Notes under the pieces: generated by a model
What the model saw: only the letters and a program-made list of their open reading frames with translations
The model's database searches: none
What the model was told of the DNA's origin: nothing
Source: Lujinxingia vulgaris
GTDB lineage: Bacteria > Myxococcota_A > Bradymonadia > Bradymonadales > Bradymonadaceae
DNA length: 64,000 bases
NCBI RefSeq assembly: GCF_007997005.1
Contig: NZ_VOSL01000006.1
Coordinates: forward strand, 1 to 64,000
Direction of reading: 5' to 3'
Position numbers and translations under genes: made by a program
Shown here: in pieces, positions 7,543 to 16,084 of the stretch
Layout: each line of letters opens with the position of its first letter
Position numbering within the stretch: position 1 is the first letter of the stretch

Positions 7543-8235
7543 ATGTCAGACGCACAAGAGGATCGCTACGCCCCGGCGCGCCAGAGGATGGTCGAGCAGC
7601 AGATCCGCTCCCGGGGCATTGAGCTGGAGCCGGTAGTAAAGGCGATGGGTGAGGTGCCGCGGGAGCGCTTTGTACCCCGGCGCTACCGATCGGAGGCCTA
7701 CGAGGATACGGCACTGCCGATCGGGGGCGGCCAGACCATCACGCAACCTTATCTGGTGGCCTGGATGACGGTGCTTCTGCGACCCCATCCCCACGACCGC
7801 GTGCTGGAGGTGGGCACCGGATCGGGCTACCAGGCCGCCGTACTCGCCAGGCTCGTCGACGAGGTCTTCACCATCGAGCGGGTCGATGAGCTCGCCGAAC
7901 GTGCGCGCCACACTCTGGCGGATTTAGGTGTTGATAACGTCGCGGTGCGCAGCGGCGATGGCTCACTCGGGTGGGCCGGGGTCGCGCCTTTTGAAGGCAT
8001 CATCGTGACCGCCGGCGCCCTCACCATCCCCGAGGCGCTTCTGGAGCAGCTCCGTGTCGGCGGCAGGCTGGTGATGCCCCTGGGGGCATCGAGCGCCGCG
8101 CAGACCCTGGTGCGCGTGACGCGCACCTCCGAGCGGCGCTACCGACGCGAAGAGTTCGGGCAGGTGCGTTTTGTGCCCCTGATCCGCAAAGAGGACGCCG
8201 ACTCGGCGTCCTCTCGGGGGGATTTCTGGTTTTAA
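7543..8235 (+). CDS. pcm: Protein-L-isoaspartate O-methyltransferase
   Basis: A 230-residue SAM-dependent methyltransferase that repairs isoaspartyl residues in aged proteins, probably cytoplasmic. Family signatures are RQRMVEQQIRSRGI at the N-terminus, VPRERFVPRRYRSEAYEDTA, GGGQTITQPYLVAWM (the substrate-binding loop) and motif I VLEVGTGSGYQAAVLA, followed by the acidic motif FTIERVDEL. An ATG at 7543 with GGAG 6 nt upstream is preferred over the GTG at 7540. The gene stands alone, facing the GNAT gene. Its last codons lie over a 23-bp palindrome. Confidence 0.94.
   Translation: MSDAQEDRYAPARQRMVEQQIRSRGIELEPVVKAMGEVPRERFVPRRYRSEAYEDTALPIGGGQTITQPYLVAWMTVLLRPHPHDRVLEVGTGSGYQAAVLARLVDEVFTIERVDELAERARHTLADLGVDNVAVRSGDGSLGWAGVAPFEGIIVTAGALTIPEALLEQLRVGGRLVMPLGASSAAQTLVRVTRTSERRYRREEFGQVRFVPLIRKEDADSASSRGDFWF
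8191..8213. repeat. 23-bp perfect palindrome in the pcm 3' end
   Basis: GAGGACGCCGA (8191-8201) is the exact inverse of TCGGCGTCCTC (8203-8213) around one base. It lies inside the last codons of pcm and 40 nt beyond the stop of the converging GNAT gene. It may act as a strong RNA hairpin that ends transcription from either side, though neither side has a U tract. Confidence 0.5.
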
Positions 8236-8253
8236 TCGAGCCCTTCTCGGCGC

Positions 8254-8565
8254 TCAGGGCAGGTAGGCCGCCTCAAGCACATCGTGGTACTCCGGCGTCT
8301 TCTGCAGGATCGCGCGCGCCGCGGAGCAGGATGGCGAGATCTTGCAGTCGGTCGTGCGCGCATGCTCGACGGCCTCGGCGACCAGCTTTCGCGCCATCCC
8401 CTGTCCCCGCAGCGATTCGTCGACAAAGGTATGGTGCACCTCCATCGCTCCCGACGCAGCGCGTCGGTAGTCGATCGACGCCACCCGCTCTCCATCGCGC
8501 TCCAGATAGATGGAGCCACCGGCTTCGGTCTCTTGATGCGAAAAGTTGGGCTCGTGCTCGGTCAC
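8254..8565 (-). CDS. Small GNAT-fold N-acetyltransferase (NATD1-like)
   Basis: A 103-residue minimal GNAT-like protein. The sequence contains a substrate strand (GSIYLERDGERVASIDYRR), an EVHHTFVDESLRGQGMARKL acetyl-CoA loop and an ISPSCSAARAILQKTPEYHD end, the layout of the NATD1/YjdJ group. These are short proteins that probably acetylate small molecules or peptides; the substrate is unknown. I chose a GTG at 8565 with GGAG 5 nt before it. A TTG at 8583 would extend the frame by six residues through that ribosome site. It follows hemL on the same strand and may be the last gene of the heme operon. Confidence 0.85.
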   Translation of the reverse strand: MTEHEPNFSHQETEAGGSIYLERDGERVASIDYRRAASGAMEVHHTFVDESLRGQGMARKLVAEAVEHARTTDCKISPSCSAARAILQKTPEYHDVLEAAYLP

Positions 8566-8600
8566 GGTGGCTCCTTTTGGCAAGTGGGGATGGGCGTGCT

Positions 8601-9887
8601 TCAGGCCGCGAAGACCTCGGCCAGCGCGTCTTCGGCCGCCTCAAGGGTCTGATCGATAATCTCGTCACTGTGGTGCGTCGACAAAAACCCGGCCTCGTAC
8701 TGGCTGGGCGCCAGGTACACGCCGCGCTTGAGCATGGCGTGGAAAAAGGCGTTGAAGCGATCCAGGTCGCAGCCATGCACGTCCTCATGGGTATGCACGG
8801 TCTGGTCGCTGAAGAAGACTCCGAACATCGCGCCGACGCGGTGCTGGGTCATCGGGTAGCCATGTTTGTCGATGATTGCCTGCATGCCTTTGCTCAGGCG
8901 CAGGCTGGCCGCCTCGAGCTGCTCGTAGACCTCCGGCGTGAGCAGCTGCAGGGTCTTCAGGCCTGCGGTCACCGCGATCGGATTACCCGAGAGGGTGCCC
9001 GCCTGGTAGACCGGCCCGTCGGGGGCGACATGACGCATCAGATCCTCGCGGCCGCCGTAGGCGGCCAGCGGGAAGCCCCCGCCCACCACCTTGCCGAAGG
9101 TGTAGAGGTCGGGAGTGACGCCAAATCGGCCCGCAGCGCCACCGTAGCCCACGCGGAAGCCCGTCATGACCTCGTCGAATATGAGGACCGTGCCGTGGGC
9201 GTCGCAAAGCTCTCGCAGGCCCTCGAGGAACCCGGGATCAGGGGGAATGCAGCCGGTGTTGCCGCAGACCGGCTCCAGAATGATCGCGGCCACATCGGTG
9301 GGGAAGGTCTCAAAGATGCTGCGCACCGAGTCCAGATCGTTGAACTGCGCCAGCAGCGTGTCCCTGGCCGTGCCCGCGGTCACGCCGGGGGAGTTGGGCG
9401 TGCCCAGGGTGAGCGCGCCGGAGCCCGCCGCGATCAAAAAGGAGTCGGCGTGACCGTGGTAGCAGCCGGCAAACTTGATGAACTTGTCGCGACCGGTGGC
9501 CCCGCGCGCCAGGCGAATCGCCGACATGCAGGCCTCCGTCCCGCTGTTGACCAGACGCACCACATCGAGCCCGGGCACGCGCGCGATCATCGTCTCGGCC
9601 AGCTCGATCTCCAACTCGGTGGGCGCGCCAAAGGACGAGCCTTTCGCCATCGCCGCCTGACACGCCTCGACCACTTCCGGGTGGGCGTGACCAATGATCG
9701 CCGGGCCCCAGGTCAGCACGTAGTCGATGTAGCGGTTGCCATCGGCGTCAAAGAGATACGCTCCCTCGGCGCGCTCAATAAAGGGCGGGGTGCCCCCAAC
9801 AGACTTAAACGCTCGCACTGGCGAGTTGACCCCGCCGGGGATGGATTTGGTGGCGCGCTGAAGGAGCTGCTGGCTTTTTTCGAGCAT
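8601..9887 (-). CDS. hemL: Glutamate-1-semialdehyde 2,1-aminomutase
   Basis: A 428-residue PLP enzyme converting glutamate-1-semialdehyde to 5-aminolevulinate, the second C5-pathway step. It has the class-III aminotransferase layout: SIPGGVNSPVRAF at the N-terminus, NSGTEACMSAIRLAR, CYHGHAD, FDEVMTGFR (Asp238 to the pyridine nitrogen) and the PLP lysine in TFGKVVGGG (Lys266). The length matches the family. I chose ATG 9887 because the alignable protein begins MLEKSQQLL; the upstream ATG at 9956 adds 23 unconserved residues. It is the downstream biosynthetic gene of the heme operon, 69 nt after hemH. Confidence 0.96.
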   Translation of the reverse strand: MLEKSQQLLQRATKSIPGGVNSPVRAFKSVGGTPPFIERAEGAYLFDADGNRYIDYVLTWGPAIIGHAHPEVVEACQAAMAKGSSFGAPTELEIELAETMIARVPGLDVVRLVNSGTEACMSAIRLARGATGRDKFIKFAGCYHGHADSFLIAAGSGALTLGTPNSPGVTAGTARDTLLAQFNDLDSVRSIFETFPTDVAAIILEPVCGNTGCIPPDPGFLEGLRELCDAHGTVLIFDEVMTGFRVGYGGAAGRFGVTPDLYTFGKVVGGGFPLAAYGGREDLMRHVAPDGPVYQAGTLSGNPIAVTAGLKTLQLLTPEVYEQLEAASLRLSKGMQAIIDKHGYPMTQHRVGAMFGVFFSDQTVHTHEDVHGCDLDRFNAFFHAMLKRGVYLAPSQYEAGFLSTHHSDEIIDQTLEAAEDALAEVFAA

Positions 9888-9956
9888 AGCGGAGGCTTCC
9901 TGAGTTGGTGAGAAGTTAAGGTCTGATGCGATCTTCGGGGAGCAACGCGTCGACAC

Positions 9957-10985
9957 TCAGGCGGCGAGTTTGCCGTCGAGGTAGTCGGTCACAAAACGCT
10001 CAAGGAGGTCGATCCACAGGGTGGAGTCGTTGAGGCAGGGCACAAGGACGTAATCTTTGCCGCCGGCTTTGAGGAACTCTTCTTTGCCCTCCATGCCCAG
10101 CTCCTCGATCGTCTCCAGGCAGTCGGCCACAAAGGCTGGCGAGAACACCGCGATGGATTTGACGCCCTTTGAGGGGAGCTCTTCGAGCACGAAGTCGGTG
10201 TAGGGTTTGAGCCAGGGGTCCCGCCCCAGGCGCGACTGGAACGACACCGACCACTGCTCGCGCTCCAGGCCCGCCTTCGCGGCCAACATCTTCGCGGTGG
10301 TGAAGCACTGGTGGCGGTAGCAGAAGCTGTGCGCCGGGTGGCGCATCTCGCAGCAGTTTTCCATGCGCAGGCAGTAGCAGCCGGAGGGGTCGGTGGCTTT
10401 GACGTGGCGCTCCGGGATGCCGTGGAAGCTAAAAAGCACGTGGTCGGGCTTCCTGGCCAGGGCGCCTTCGGCGCGTTCCAGAACAGCGTCGATGTACTGC
10501 GGGTCGTTGTAAAAAGGGGGCTGCACCACAAGACGCATGTTGGGCGCGATGGCGTCCATCGTGTCCTGCACTTTGGCCACGGCCGTCTCATAGCTCGACA
10601 TGGCGTAATGCGGGTAGAGCGGCACCAGAAAGAGCTCGGTGACGCCCCGGGCCATCAGCGCGCGGATGCCCGACTCGGTCGAGGGGTTGCCGTAGCGCAT
10701 GCCCACCTCCACCGGAAGATCGATGCGCTCGCGCAGAAGATCGCGCACCCGGTAGGTGGTGGCGATAAGCGGAGAACCCTGCTCGGTCCACACCTCTTTG
10801 TAAGCCTCGGCCGACTTGGGCGCGCGGGTCGGAGCGATGATTAAGTTCACCAGCGCCGAGCGCTGAATCGGGTTGATGTCGAGCACCCGCGGATCGCTCA
10901 GAAACTCGCGCAGGTAGCGGCGCACATCGCCGGTATCGGTGGAGTCGGGAGAGCCCAGATTAACGAGCAGGACACCTTTACTCAT
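9957..10985 (-). CDS. hemH: Ferrochelatase with internal cysteine cluster
   Basis: A 342-residue enzyme inserting Fe(II) into protoporphyrin IX. Recognised by GVLLVNLGSPDS at the N-terminus, the catalytic His188 in FSFHGIPERH and Glu291 in CLETIEELG. Between them lies a cysteine-rich insert with Cys203, 205, 211, 212, 222 and 227. Some bacterial ferrochelatases bind a [2Fe-2S] cluster through cysteines; in several bacteria the ligands are internal rather than C-terminal, and this layout fits that kind. Whether a cluster is present is inference. It lies between hemB and hemL in the heme operon. A protoporphyrin-type ferrochelatase agrees with the HemY-type oxidase encoded in the same operon. 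Confidence 0.95.
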   Translation of the reverse strand: MSKGVLLVNLGSPDSTDTGDVRRYLREFLSDPRVLDINPIQRSALVNLIIAPTRAPKSAEAYKEVWTEQGSPLIATTYRVRDLLRERIDLPVEVGMRYGNPSTESGIRALMARGVTELFLVPLYPHYAMSSYETAVAKVQDTMDAIAPNMRLVVQPPFYNDPQYIDAVLERAEGALARKPDHVLFSFHGIPERHVKATDPSGCYCLRMENCCEMRHPAHSFCYRHQCFTTAKMLAAKAGLEREQWSVSFQSRLGRDPWLKPYTDFVLEELPSKGVKSIAVFSPAFVADCLETIEELGMEGKEEFLKAGGKDYVLVPCLNDSTLWIDLLERFVTDYLDGKLAA

Positions 10986-11009
10986 AACTACATGCCTGAA
11001 GAAGAGAGG

Positions 11010-11993
11010 TCAGCTAAGTTCGCCGGCCAGGTCGCGGGCGAAGTAGGTGATGATGATGTCGGCGCCGGCGCGCTTCATCGCGAGAAGTTTTTCGGTGGCG
11101 AGCGCGCGCTCATCCACCCAACCCTTCGCCGCGGCAGCCTTCACCATCGAGTACTCGCCGCTGACGTTATACGCCGCCACCGGCAGGTCGAAGTTGGCGC
11201 GGATACTGGCCACGATGTCGAGGTAGGCAAGGGCGGGCTTGACCATCAGGATGTCGGCGCCCTGCTCCACATCGAGGGCGGCCTCAATGAGGGCCTCGCG
11301 GGCGTTGGCCGGGTCCATCTGGTAGGCGCGCCGGTCGCCGGACTGGGGCGCCGAGTCGACCGCGTCGCGAAAAGGTCCGTAGAAGGCCGAGGCGTATTTG
11401 ACGGCGTAGCTCATGATGGGAAGATCGCTAAACCCGTCCTCGTCGAGCGCCTGGCGCATCGCGCCGATCATGCCATCGATCATGCCCGAGGGCGCGACCA
11501 TGTCGGCGCCGGCGCGGGCGTGCGAGAGCACCTGACGTTGCAGGTTGCTCAAGGTCGGATCGTTGAGCAGGCGCCCGTCGTCGGCCAGCACGCCGCAGTG
11601 GCCGTGGTCGGTGTATTCGCAAAAACAGACGTCGGTGATGACGTAGAGGTGCGGGTGGCTCTTTTTGATGTGGCGCACCGCGCGCTGGATGATGCCACCT
11701 TCGGTATCGAAGGCGTCGGAGCCCACGGCGTCCTTGTGCTCGGGGATGCCAAAGAGGATCACGCGCGGGACGCCGGCCTGGCTGATGGCGTCGAGCTCGC
11801 GGTCGAGCTCGTCGAGCGAGTGCTGGAAGATGCCGGGCATCGAGGGGATCTCGCGGCGGATGTTGCTGCCGTGCGACACAAAGATCGGCATGATCAGATC
11901 ATCGCGGCGAAGATGCGTCTCGCGCACAAGATCGCGAATATGCGAGCTCGCGCGCAGGCGGCGCGGTCGGCGAGTCAGGTCAAAAGAGCTCAT
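11010..11993 (-). CDS. hemB: Delta-aminolevulinic acid dehydratase (porphobilinogen synthase)
   Basis: A 327-residue enzyme condensing two 5-aminolevulinates to porphobilinogen. Active-site lysines are Lys199 ([16 protein letters not shown]) and Lys252 ([11 protein letters not shown]). The three-cysteine zinc site [13 protein letters not shown] (Cys123, 125, 133) marks it as a zinc-dependent type, not the Mg-only aspartate-rich type. The start overlaps the hemG stop by 4 nt (ATGA), a sign of translational coupling. Confidence 0.97.
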   Translation of the reverse strand: MSSFDLTRRPRRLRASSHIRDLVRETHLRRDDLIMPIFVSHGSNIRREIPSMPGIFQHSLDELDRELDAISQAGVPRVILFGIPEHKDAVGSDAFDTEGGIIQRAVRHIKKSHPHLYVITDVCFCEYTDHGHCGVLADDGRLLNDPTLSNLQRQVLSHARAGADMVAPSGMIDGMIGAMRQALDEDGFSDLPIMSYAVKYASAFYGPFRDAVDSAPQSGDRRAYQMDPANAREALIEAALDVEQGADILMVKPALAYLDIVASIRANFDLPVAAYNVSGEYSMVKAAAAKGWVDERALATEKLLAMKRAGADIIITYFARDLAGELS

Positions 11994-13396
11994 GATGAAG
12001 CCGGGGAAGTGGCGAGTTGAAGGAAGTCGGTGACGCGCGCGGCGTGGTCGTGGCGCGCGTTAAGTAGCGCGGGAAGCGCGACGGTGTCGCGGGTGTTGCC
12101 CGCAAAGAAGACGCCGGGCATCGCCTCTTCCAGCGAGGCATAGGCGTCGAGGATCAGCTGATGGCCCACCTCAAACTGGGGGATGGCGCGCTCCCAGCGC
12201 GAGACGTGCACAAAGTCGGGCTCGGCGCGCAGCCCGAGGATGCGGTTGAGGTCGAACTTTACAAGCTCCACCACAGCGTCATCATCGAGGAGCGCGAGCT
12301 CGGGCTGGCGCGCCCCGCCCACGAAGGTGGTGAGGTTGACGCGGCCCTCGGGCGCGCGCTCCGGGAACATTGAGGAGATAAAGAGGGTGCCCAGGGTGTG
12401 CATCTCTTCGACCCGGGGGGCGAGCACCCCAAAGCCGTCGAGGGGGTGGGCAACGTCCTCGCGCTTAAAGCCGGTGGAGACCAGCGTGCAGGGCGCGAAG
12501 GTGATGTTTTTCACACGCTCAAGCGCGCGCTCCGGAGGTGTCACACCCTTGAAACGAAGATCGGCCAGCGCGTAGGAGGGCAGGGTCGAGACGACCGCAT
12601 CCACGCTGACGCCGGCGGTGGATTTGCCGCGGCGGTAGAGCACTCGCCAGCTGCCTTCATCGCGACGAAGCCCGGTCACCGGGGCGCCGAGCTTAAGGTC
12701 ACCGTTGAGTCTGGCCGCGAGCGCGTCGGTCAGGGTCTGAAGGCCACCTGTGAATGAGAGGAGGCGTTTCTTTGCCGGCGGTGTCTCGGAGTCGGAGGGT
12801 TGAAGTTTGCGTTTGATGGCGCCGAGCACCAGGGAGCCGGCCTCATCCTCAAGCTCTTTAAGCATCCCGAAGGTGTGGCGTGCCGACATCTGGCGCGGGT
12901 CGCCGGCGTAGGTGCCTCCCACGAAAGGATCGAGCAGGTAGTCGAGCACCTCCTGGCCCAGGCGGCGCTCGACGAAGTTCGCCAGGCTCTCATCGACGCC
13001 TTCGCGATCGAAGCCGGGAATCAGCGGCTCAGCCAGGAGGCGAAGTTTGGCCGAGGTGGAGAGAAGTTCGCTCTTCAAAAAAGCCGCCGGCGATTGCGGC
13101 AACACCAGCGGTCGACCGTAGCGCACCACATAGCGGCGCGAGGCGCTCTCGCGCGCGTCGACGATCGCGTCATCCAGCCCCAGCTCCGAGAGCAACGAGG
13201 CCAGGGCGGCGGTGCGCTGAAAGAGGGTGTGCGGGCCGTGCTCGACCAGGTAGCCGTCGATGCGCGAGGAGCGCAGTGGCCCACCCACACGCGCGTTGGC
13301 CTCAAAGAGGGTCACGCGCATCCCGGCCTGCTCCAGGGCGTACGCGATCGAGAGCCCGGAGATGCCCGCTCCTAAGACGGCGATATGAGGTGTCAT
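11990..13396 (-). CDS. hemG: Protoporphyrinogen oxidase, FAD-dependent (HemY type)
   Basis: A 468-residue flavoprotein oxidising protoporphyrinogen IX to protoporphyrin IX. The dinucleotide fold [14 protein letters not shown] begins at residue 9. [24 protein letters not shown]-like FAD loop follows, and the C-terminal FAD segment is [15 protein letters not shown]. This is the oxygen-dependent PgoX/HemY type. ATG 13396 is chosen because GGAG lies 6 nt upstream and the fold starts at once; the longer frame to 13465 adds 23 unconserved residues. Its stop overlaps the hemB start. Confidence 0.92.
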   Translation of the reverse strand: MTPHIAVLGAGISGLSIAYALEQAGMRVTLFEANARVGGPLRSSRIDGYLVEHGPHTLFQRTAALASLLSELGLDDAIVDARESASRRYVVRYGRPLVLPQSPAAFLKSELLSTSAKLRLLAEPLIPGFDREGVDESLANFVERRLGQEVLDYLLDPFVGGTYAGDPRQMSARHTFGMLKELEDEAGSLVLGAIKRKLQPSDSETPPAKKRLLSFTGGLQTLTDALAARLNGDLKLGAPVTGLRRDEGSWRVLYRRGKSTAGVSVDAVVSTLPSYALADLRFKGVTPPERALERVKNITFAPCTLVSTGFKREDVAHPLDGFGVLAPRVEEMHTLGTLFISSMFPERAPEGRVNLTTFVGGARQPELALLDDDAVVELVKFDLNRILGLRAEPDFVHVSRWERAIPQFEVGHQLILDAYASLEEAMPGVFFAGNTRDTVALPALLNARHDHAARVTDFLQLATSPASS

Positions 13397-13419
13397 GGTG
13401 GCTCCGCTCAAAGGCCGGG

Positions 13420-14448
13420 TTACTGACCGTAGGAGGTCACCGTCTCGACCAGCGCCTCCATGCACGCGATCTTGGCCTGGGGGGTGATGCCGTGACCCAG
13501 GTTAAAGATGTGCCCGTCGACGCCCCGCATATCATCGAGGATGCGCGTGGCTTCTTTGCGCACGATCTCCGGGGTGGTGTTGAGGATGATCGGGTCGAGG
13601 TTGCCCTGCACCGCCACGTTAGCCGGCAGCGCGCGACGCACATCGCTCAGACGCGCGGTCCAGTCCACGCCCAGCACGTCGGCGCCGGTGGCCACCAGCG
13701 GGTCGAGCAGATGATGCATCCCCTTGGAGAAGACCACCGTGGGCACACGCCCGCCAATCGCCTCGACCACCCGGCCCATCCACTTCGTGGAAGCCTGCTC
13801 AAAGGCGTGTGGCGAGAGCACGCCGCCCCAGCTGTCGAAAATCTGCAGGGCGTCGACGCCGGCGTCGATCTGCATCTCGAAGTAGCGCACCAGCCCGGCG
13901 GTGATCTTCTCCATGAGCGCCTCAAAGAGCGCGGGCTCGGAGTAGAACATCTGCTTGGCGCGGGCGTAGGTTTTGGAGGAGCCGCCCTCAATCATATACG
14001 TCGCAAGCGTCCAGGGGCTTCCGCCAAAGCCAATCAGCGCGCGCTCATCGCCGAGCTCCTCGCGAATCAGTTTGATGGCCGCGGGCACATAGGCCAGCTT
14101 CTCCTCAATCGCGTCGATGGAGAGCTTGTCGATGTCGGCCTTCGACTTGAGCGCAAACTCCATCTCGATGCCGCCCACATCGCGGAAATGGTAGGGCTGG
14201 CCGAGCGCCTCGGGGATCACCAGGATGTCGCTAAAGAGGATCGCCGCGTCCATATCGTAGCGGCGCAGGGGCTGGGTGGTGACCTCCAGCGCAAGCTCCG
14301 GGGTCTGCACCAGCTCGTGGAAGGAGTACTTCTCTTTGAGCTTAAGGTACTCGGGCAGGTGGCGGCCGGCCTGACGCATCACCCAGATGGGCGGGCGGTC
14401 CACAGGCTGGCTCTTGCAGGCGGCGAGGAAGCGTTGGCGGCGGTTCAT
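13420..14448 (-). CDS. hemE: Uroporphyrinogen decarboxylase
   Basis: A 342-residue enzyme decarboxylating the four acetate side chains of uroporphyrinogen III. Signature motifs are PPIWVMRQAGRHLPEY (residues 19-34), ILFSDILVIPEALG and GFGGSPWTLATYMIEGG. The length is standard. The start overlaps the hemD stop by 4 nt (14445-14448). Confidence 0.97.
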   Translation of the reverse strand: MNRRQRFLAACKSQPVDRPPIWVMRQAGRHLPEYLKLKEKYSFHELVQTPELALEVTTQPLRRYDMDAAILFSDILVIPEALGQPYHFRDVGGIEMEFALKSKADIDKLSIDAIEEKLAYVPAAIKLIREELGDERALIGFGGSPWTLATYMIEGGSSKTYARAKQMFYSEPALFEALMEKITAGLVRYFEMQIDAGVDALQIFDSWGGVLSPHAFEQASTKWMGRVVEAIGGRVPTVVFSKGMHHLLDPLVATGADVLGVDWTARLSDVRRALPANVAVQGNLDPIILNTTPEIVRKEATRILDDMRGVDGHIFNLGHGITPQAKIACMEALVETVTSYGQ

Positions 14449-15167
14449 GAAGGGTCCTGAAGTATGGCCTCGACCAGAAGGTCGCGGTCGGGGCTCGGGG
14501 CAATAAGGTCGACGGGTAAGCCGAGGTCGCGAAGTCGCTCCGCGGTGCGCTCGCCAATGGCCGCAAGTCGCGGCCGTGTCTCCATGGCGGGCAGGGCGTC
14601 AAGCGCCTGGTGCAGGGCCTCGGCGCCGCGGGAGCTGGTCACGGTGATCCAGTGGGGGCGATGCTCAAGCAGGGCCGCGCGAAGCGCGGCGATGTCGGGC
14701 ACGCTCTCATAGACCGGCACAGGGTGGAAGGCAACGCCGCGACGCTCGGCCAGCGCGCTCAAGTCGCGCTCTTTATCGAGCAGTCCGAAGGCGAGGATGT
14801 CGCGCGCTTCGACCTTCTCGAGGAGGTCTTTAAGGCTCTCAAAATGATGCTCGGCGGGCACCGACACCGCCACGCCCAGCGCGTTGGCCAGGAGCTCAGC
14901 GGTGAGCGGTCCCACGGCCACCAGGTGGTGGTCGCGGGCGCTCTGGCGGGTCAACACCTCGCTGGCGAGCACAGCCTCGGCGGCGCGCGCGCTGTAGAAG
15001 ATCACAAGGTGCGGAGCGCCCAGGCGCGCGCGCAGGACGTCGGCGTCAAGCTCGAGCCAGGCCACCAGCAGCGCCGGGCAGTGCAAAAGCTCGGCGCCCT
15101 CAACCGGGGCGGCGGGTCGGGTGCCGGTGTCCAGGATGCGCAACGCGGTCTCCGGGGTGGGGGTCAT
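14445..15167 (-). CDS. hemD: Uroporphyrinogen-III synthase
   Basis: A 240-residue protein with the two-lobed HemD fold, poorly conserved as usual. Supporting segments are VIFYSARAAEAVLA, LVAVGPLTAELLANALG, WITVTSSRGAEALHQAL and LAAIGERTAERLRDLGL, the pattern of serine/threonine-rich loops repeated in both lobes. It cyclises hydroxymethylbilane. The position between hemC and hemE, with 4-nt overlaps at each end (hemC stop/hemD start at 15164-15167), confirms the identification more than sequence alone does. Confidence 0.9.
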   Translation of the reverse strand: MTPTPETALRILDTGTRPAAPVEGAELLHCPALLVAWLELDADVLRARLGAPHLVIFYSARAAEAVLASEVLTRQSARDHHLVAVGPLTAELLANALGVAVSVPAEHHFESLKDLLEKVEARDILAFGLLDKERDLSALAERRGVAFHPVPVYESVPDIAALRAALLEHRPHWITVTSSRGAEALHQALDALPAMETRPRLAAIGERTAERLRDLGLPVDLIAPSPDRDLLVEAILQDPS

Positions 15168-16084
15168 GCGCGAAGGATGCTGCGGGCGCCGCGCTCCAGG
15201 AAGTCGTCGACCAGCGCGTTTGCGAGCTGGTCGGGCTCCTCGCCAGTGCGACTCTCATGCAGGCACTGTTGACCATCGGTCGAGGAGACCCAGGCATGAA
15301 AGACCCACTGCCCGGGCGCCTCGGCCGGCTCACAGTAAGCCCCCAGCGCCACCGAACAACCCCCTTCGAGCCGGCGCATGAAGATGCGCTCGGCGGTGAC
15401 CGCGCGCATCGTCGCCTCGTCGAGGATCGGGGCGATCAGCGCGTCGATGTCGTCGCGGCCGATGCGCGACTCCAGGCCGATCGCTCCCTGGCCTACCGCC
15501 GGGACATACTGGTCGGCGGGCAGCGCCGAGGTGACTCGGTCGCCCATCTCCAGGCGCTCCAGCGCGGCATGCGCCATGATGATGCCGTCAAAGCCCTCAC
15601 GCTCCAGCTTCTCGAGGCGGGTGCCGATGTTGCCGCGCAGATCGGCAAAGGTCAGGTTAGGCCGGCGGTGCAAGAGCTGCGCTTTGCGGCGCTGGCTGCC
15701 GGTGGCAATGGTCGCCCCGTCGGGCACCTCATCAAAAGACGCGTAGCGCGTGGAGATGAACGCATCCAGCGGGCTCGCTCGCCGCGGACTTCCGGCGAAC
15801 TTCATGCCCTCGGGCAGGGTCGAGGGGAGATCCTTGAGCGAGTGCACCGCCAGGTCGATGGCGTCGGAGGCCAGCGCCGCCTCCAGCTCCTGGGTGAAGA
15901 GCCCTTTGGCTCCAATGGCCGGAAGCGGCACGTCGGTGCGCAGATCGCCCAGGGTGTCCATCGTGACGATCTCGACGGTGAGGCCCGGGTGCGCCGCCCG
16001 CAAGAGGTCGGCCACGTGATGGGTCTGCCACAGCGCCAGCGCTGACTTTCGCGAGCCGAGCTTAAGGTTCATCGGGGTTCTCAT
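15164..16084 (-). CDS. hemC: Hydroxymethylbilane synthase (porphobilinogen deaminase)
   Basis: A 306-residue enzyme joining four porphobilinogens. Motifs are LKLGSRKSALALWQ at the N-terminus, HSLKDLPSTLPEG, GNIGTRLEKL, and the dipyrromethane cofactor cysteine in EGGCSVALGAYC (Cys243). The family usually starts near LKLGSRKS, so the ATG at 16072 (MNLKLGS) is an alternative start; both starts lie inside the end of hemA (overlap 11 or 23 nt). Ribosome sites are weak, suggesting coupling to hemA translation. Confidence 0.96.
   Translation of the reverse strand: MRTPMNLKLGSRKSALALWQTHHVADLLRAAHPGLTVEIVTMDTLGDLRTDVPLPAIGAKGLFTQELEAALASDAIDLAVHSLKDLPSTLPEGMKFAGSPRRASPLDAFISTRYASFDEVPDGATIATGSQRRKAQLLHRRPNLTFADLRGNIGTRLEKLEREGFDGIIMAHAALERLEMGDRVTSALPADQYVPAVGQGAIGLESRIGRDDIDALIAPILDEATMRAVTAERIFMRRLEGGCSVALGAYCEPAEAPGQWVFHAWVSSTDGQQCLHESRTGEEPDQLANALVDDFLERGARSILRA

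Noticed and set aside
8331-9911. A 526-codon plus-strand frame over hemL and the small GNAT gene
   Set aside because: It is antisense to conserved genes and follows GC codon bias; its residues show no family.
12880-14460. A 526-codon plus-strand frame over hemG and hemE
   Set aside because: Shadow of conserved heme genes, low-complexity Arg/Ala/Gly content and no family features.
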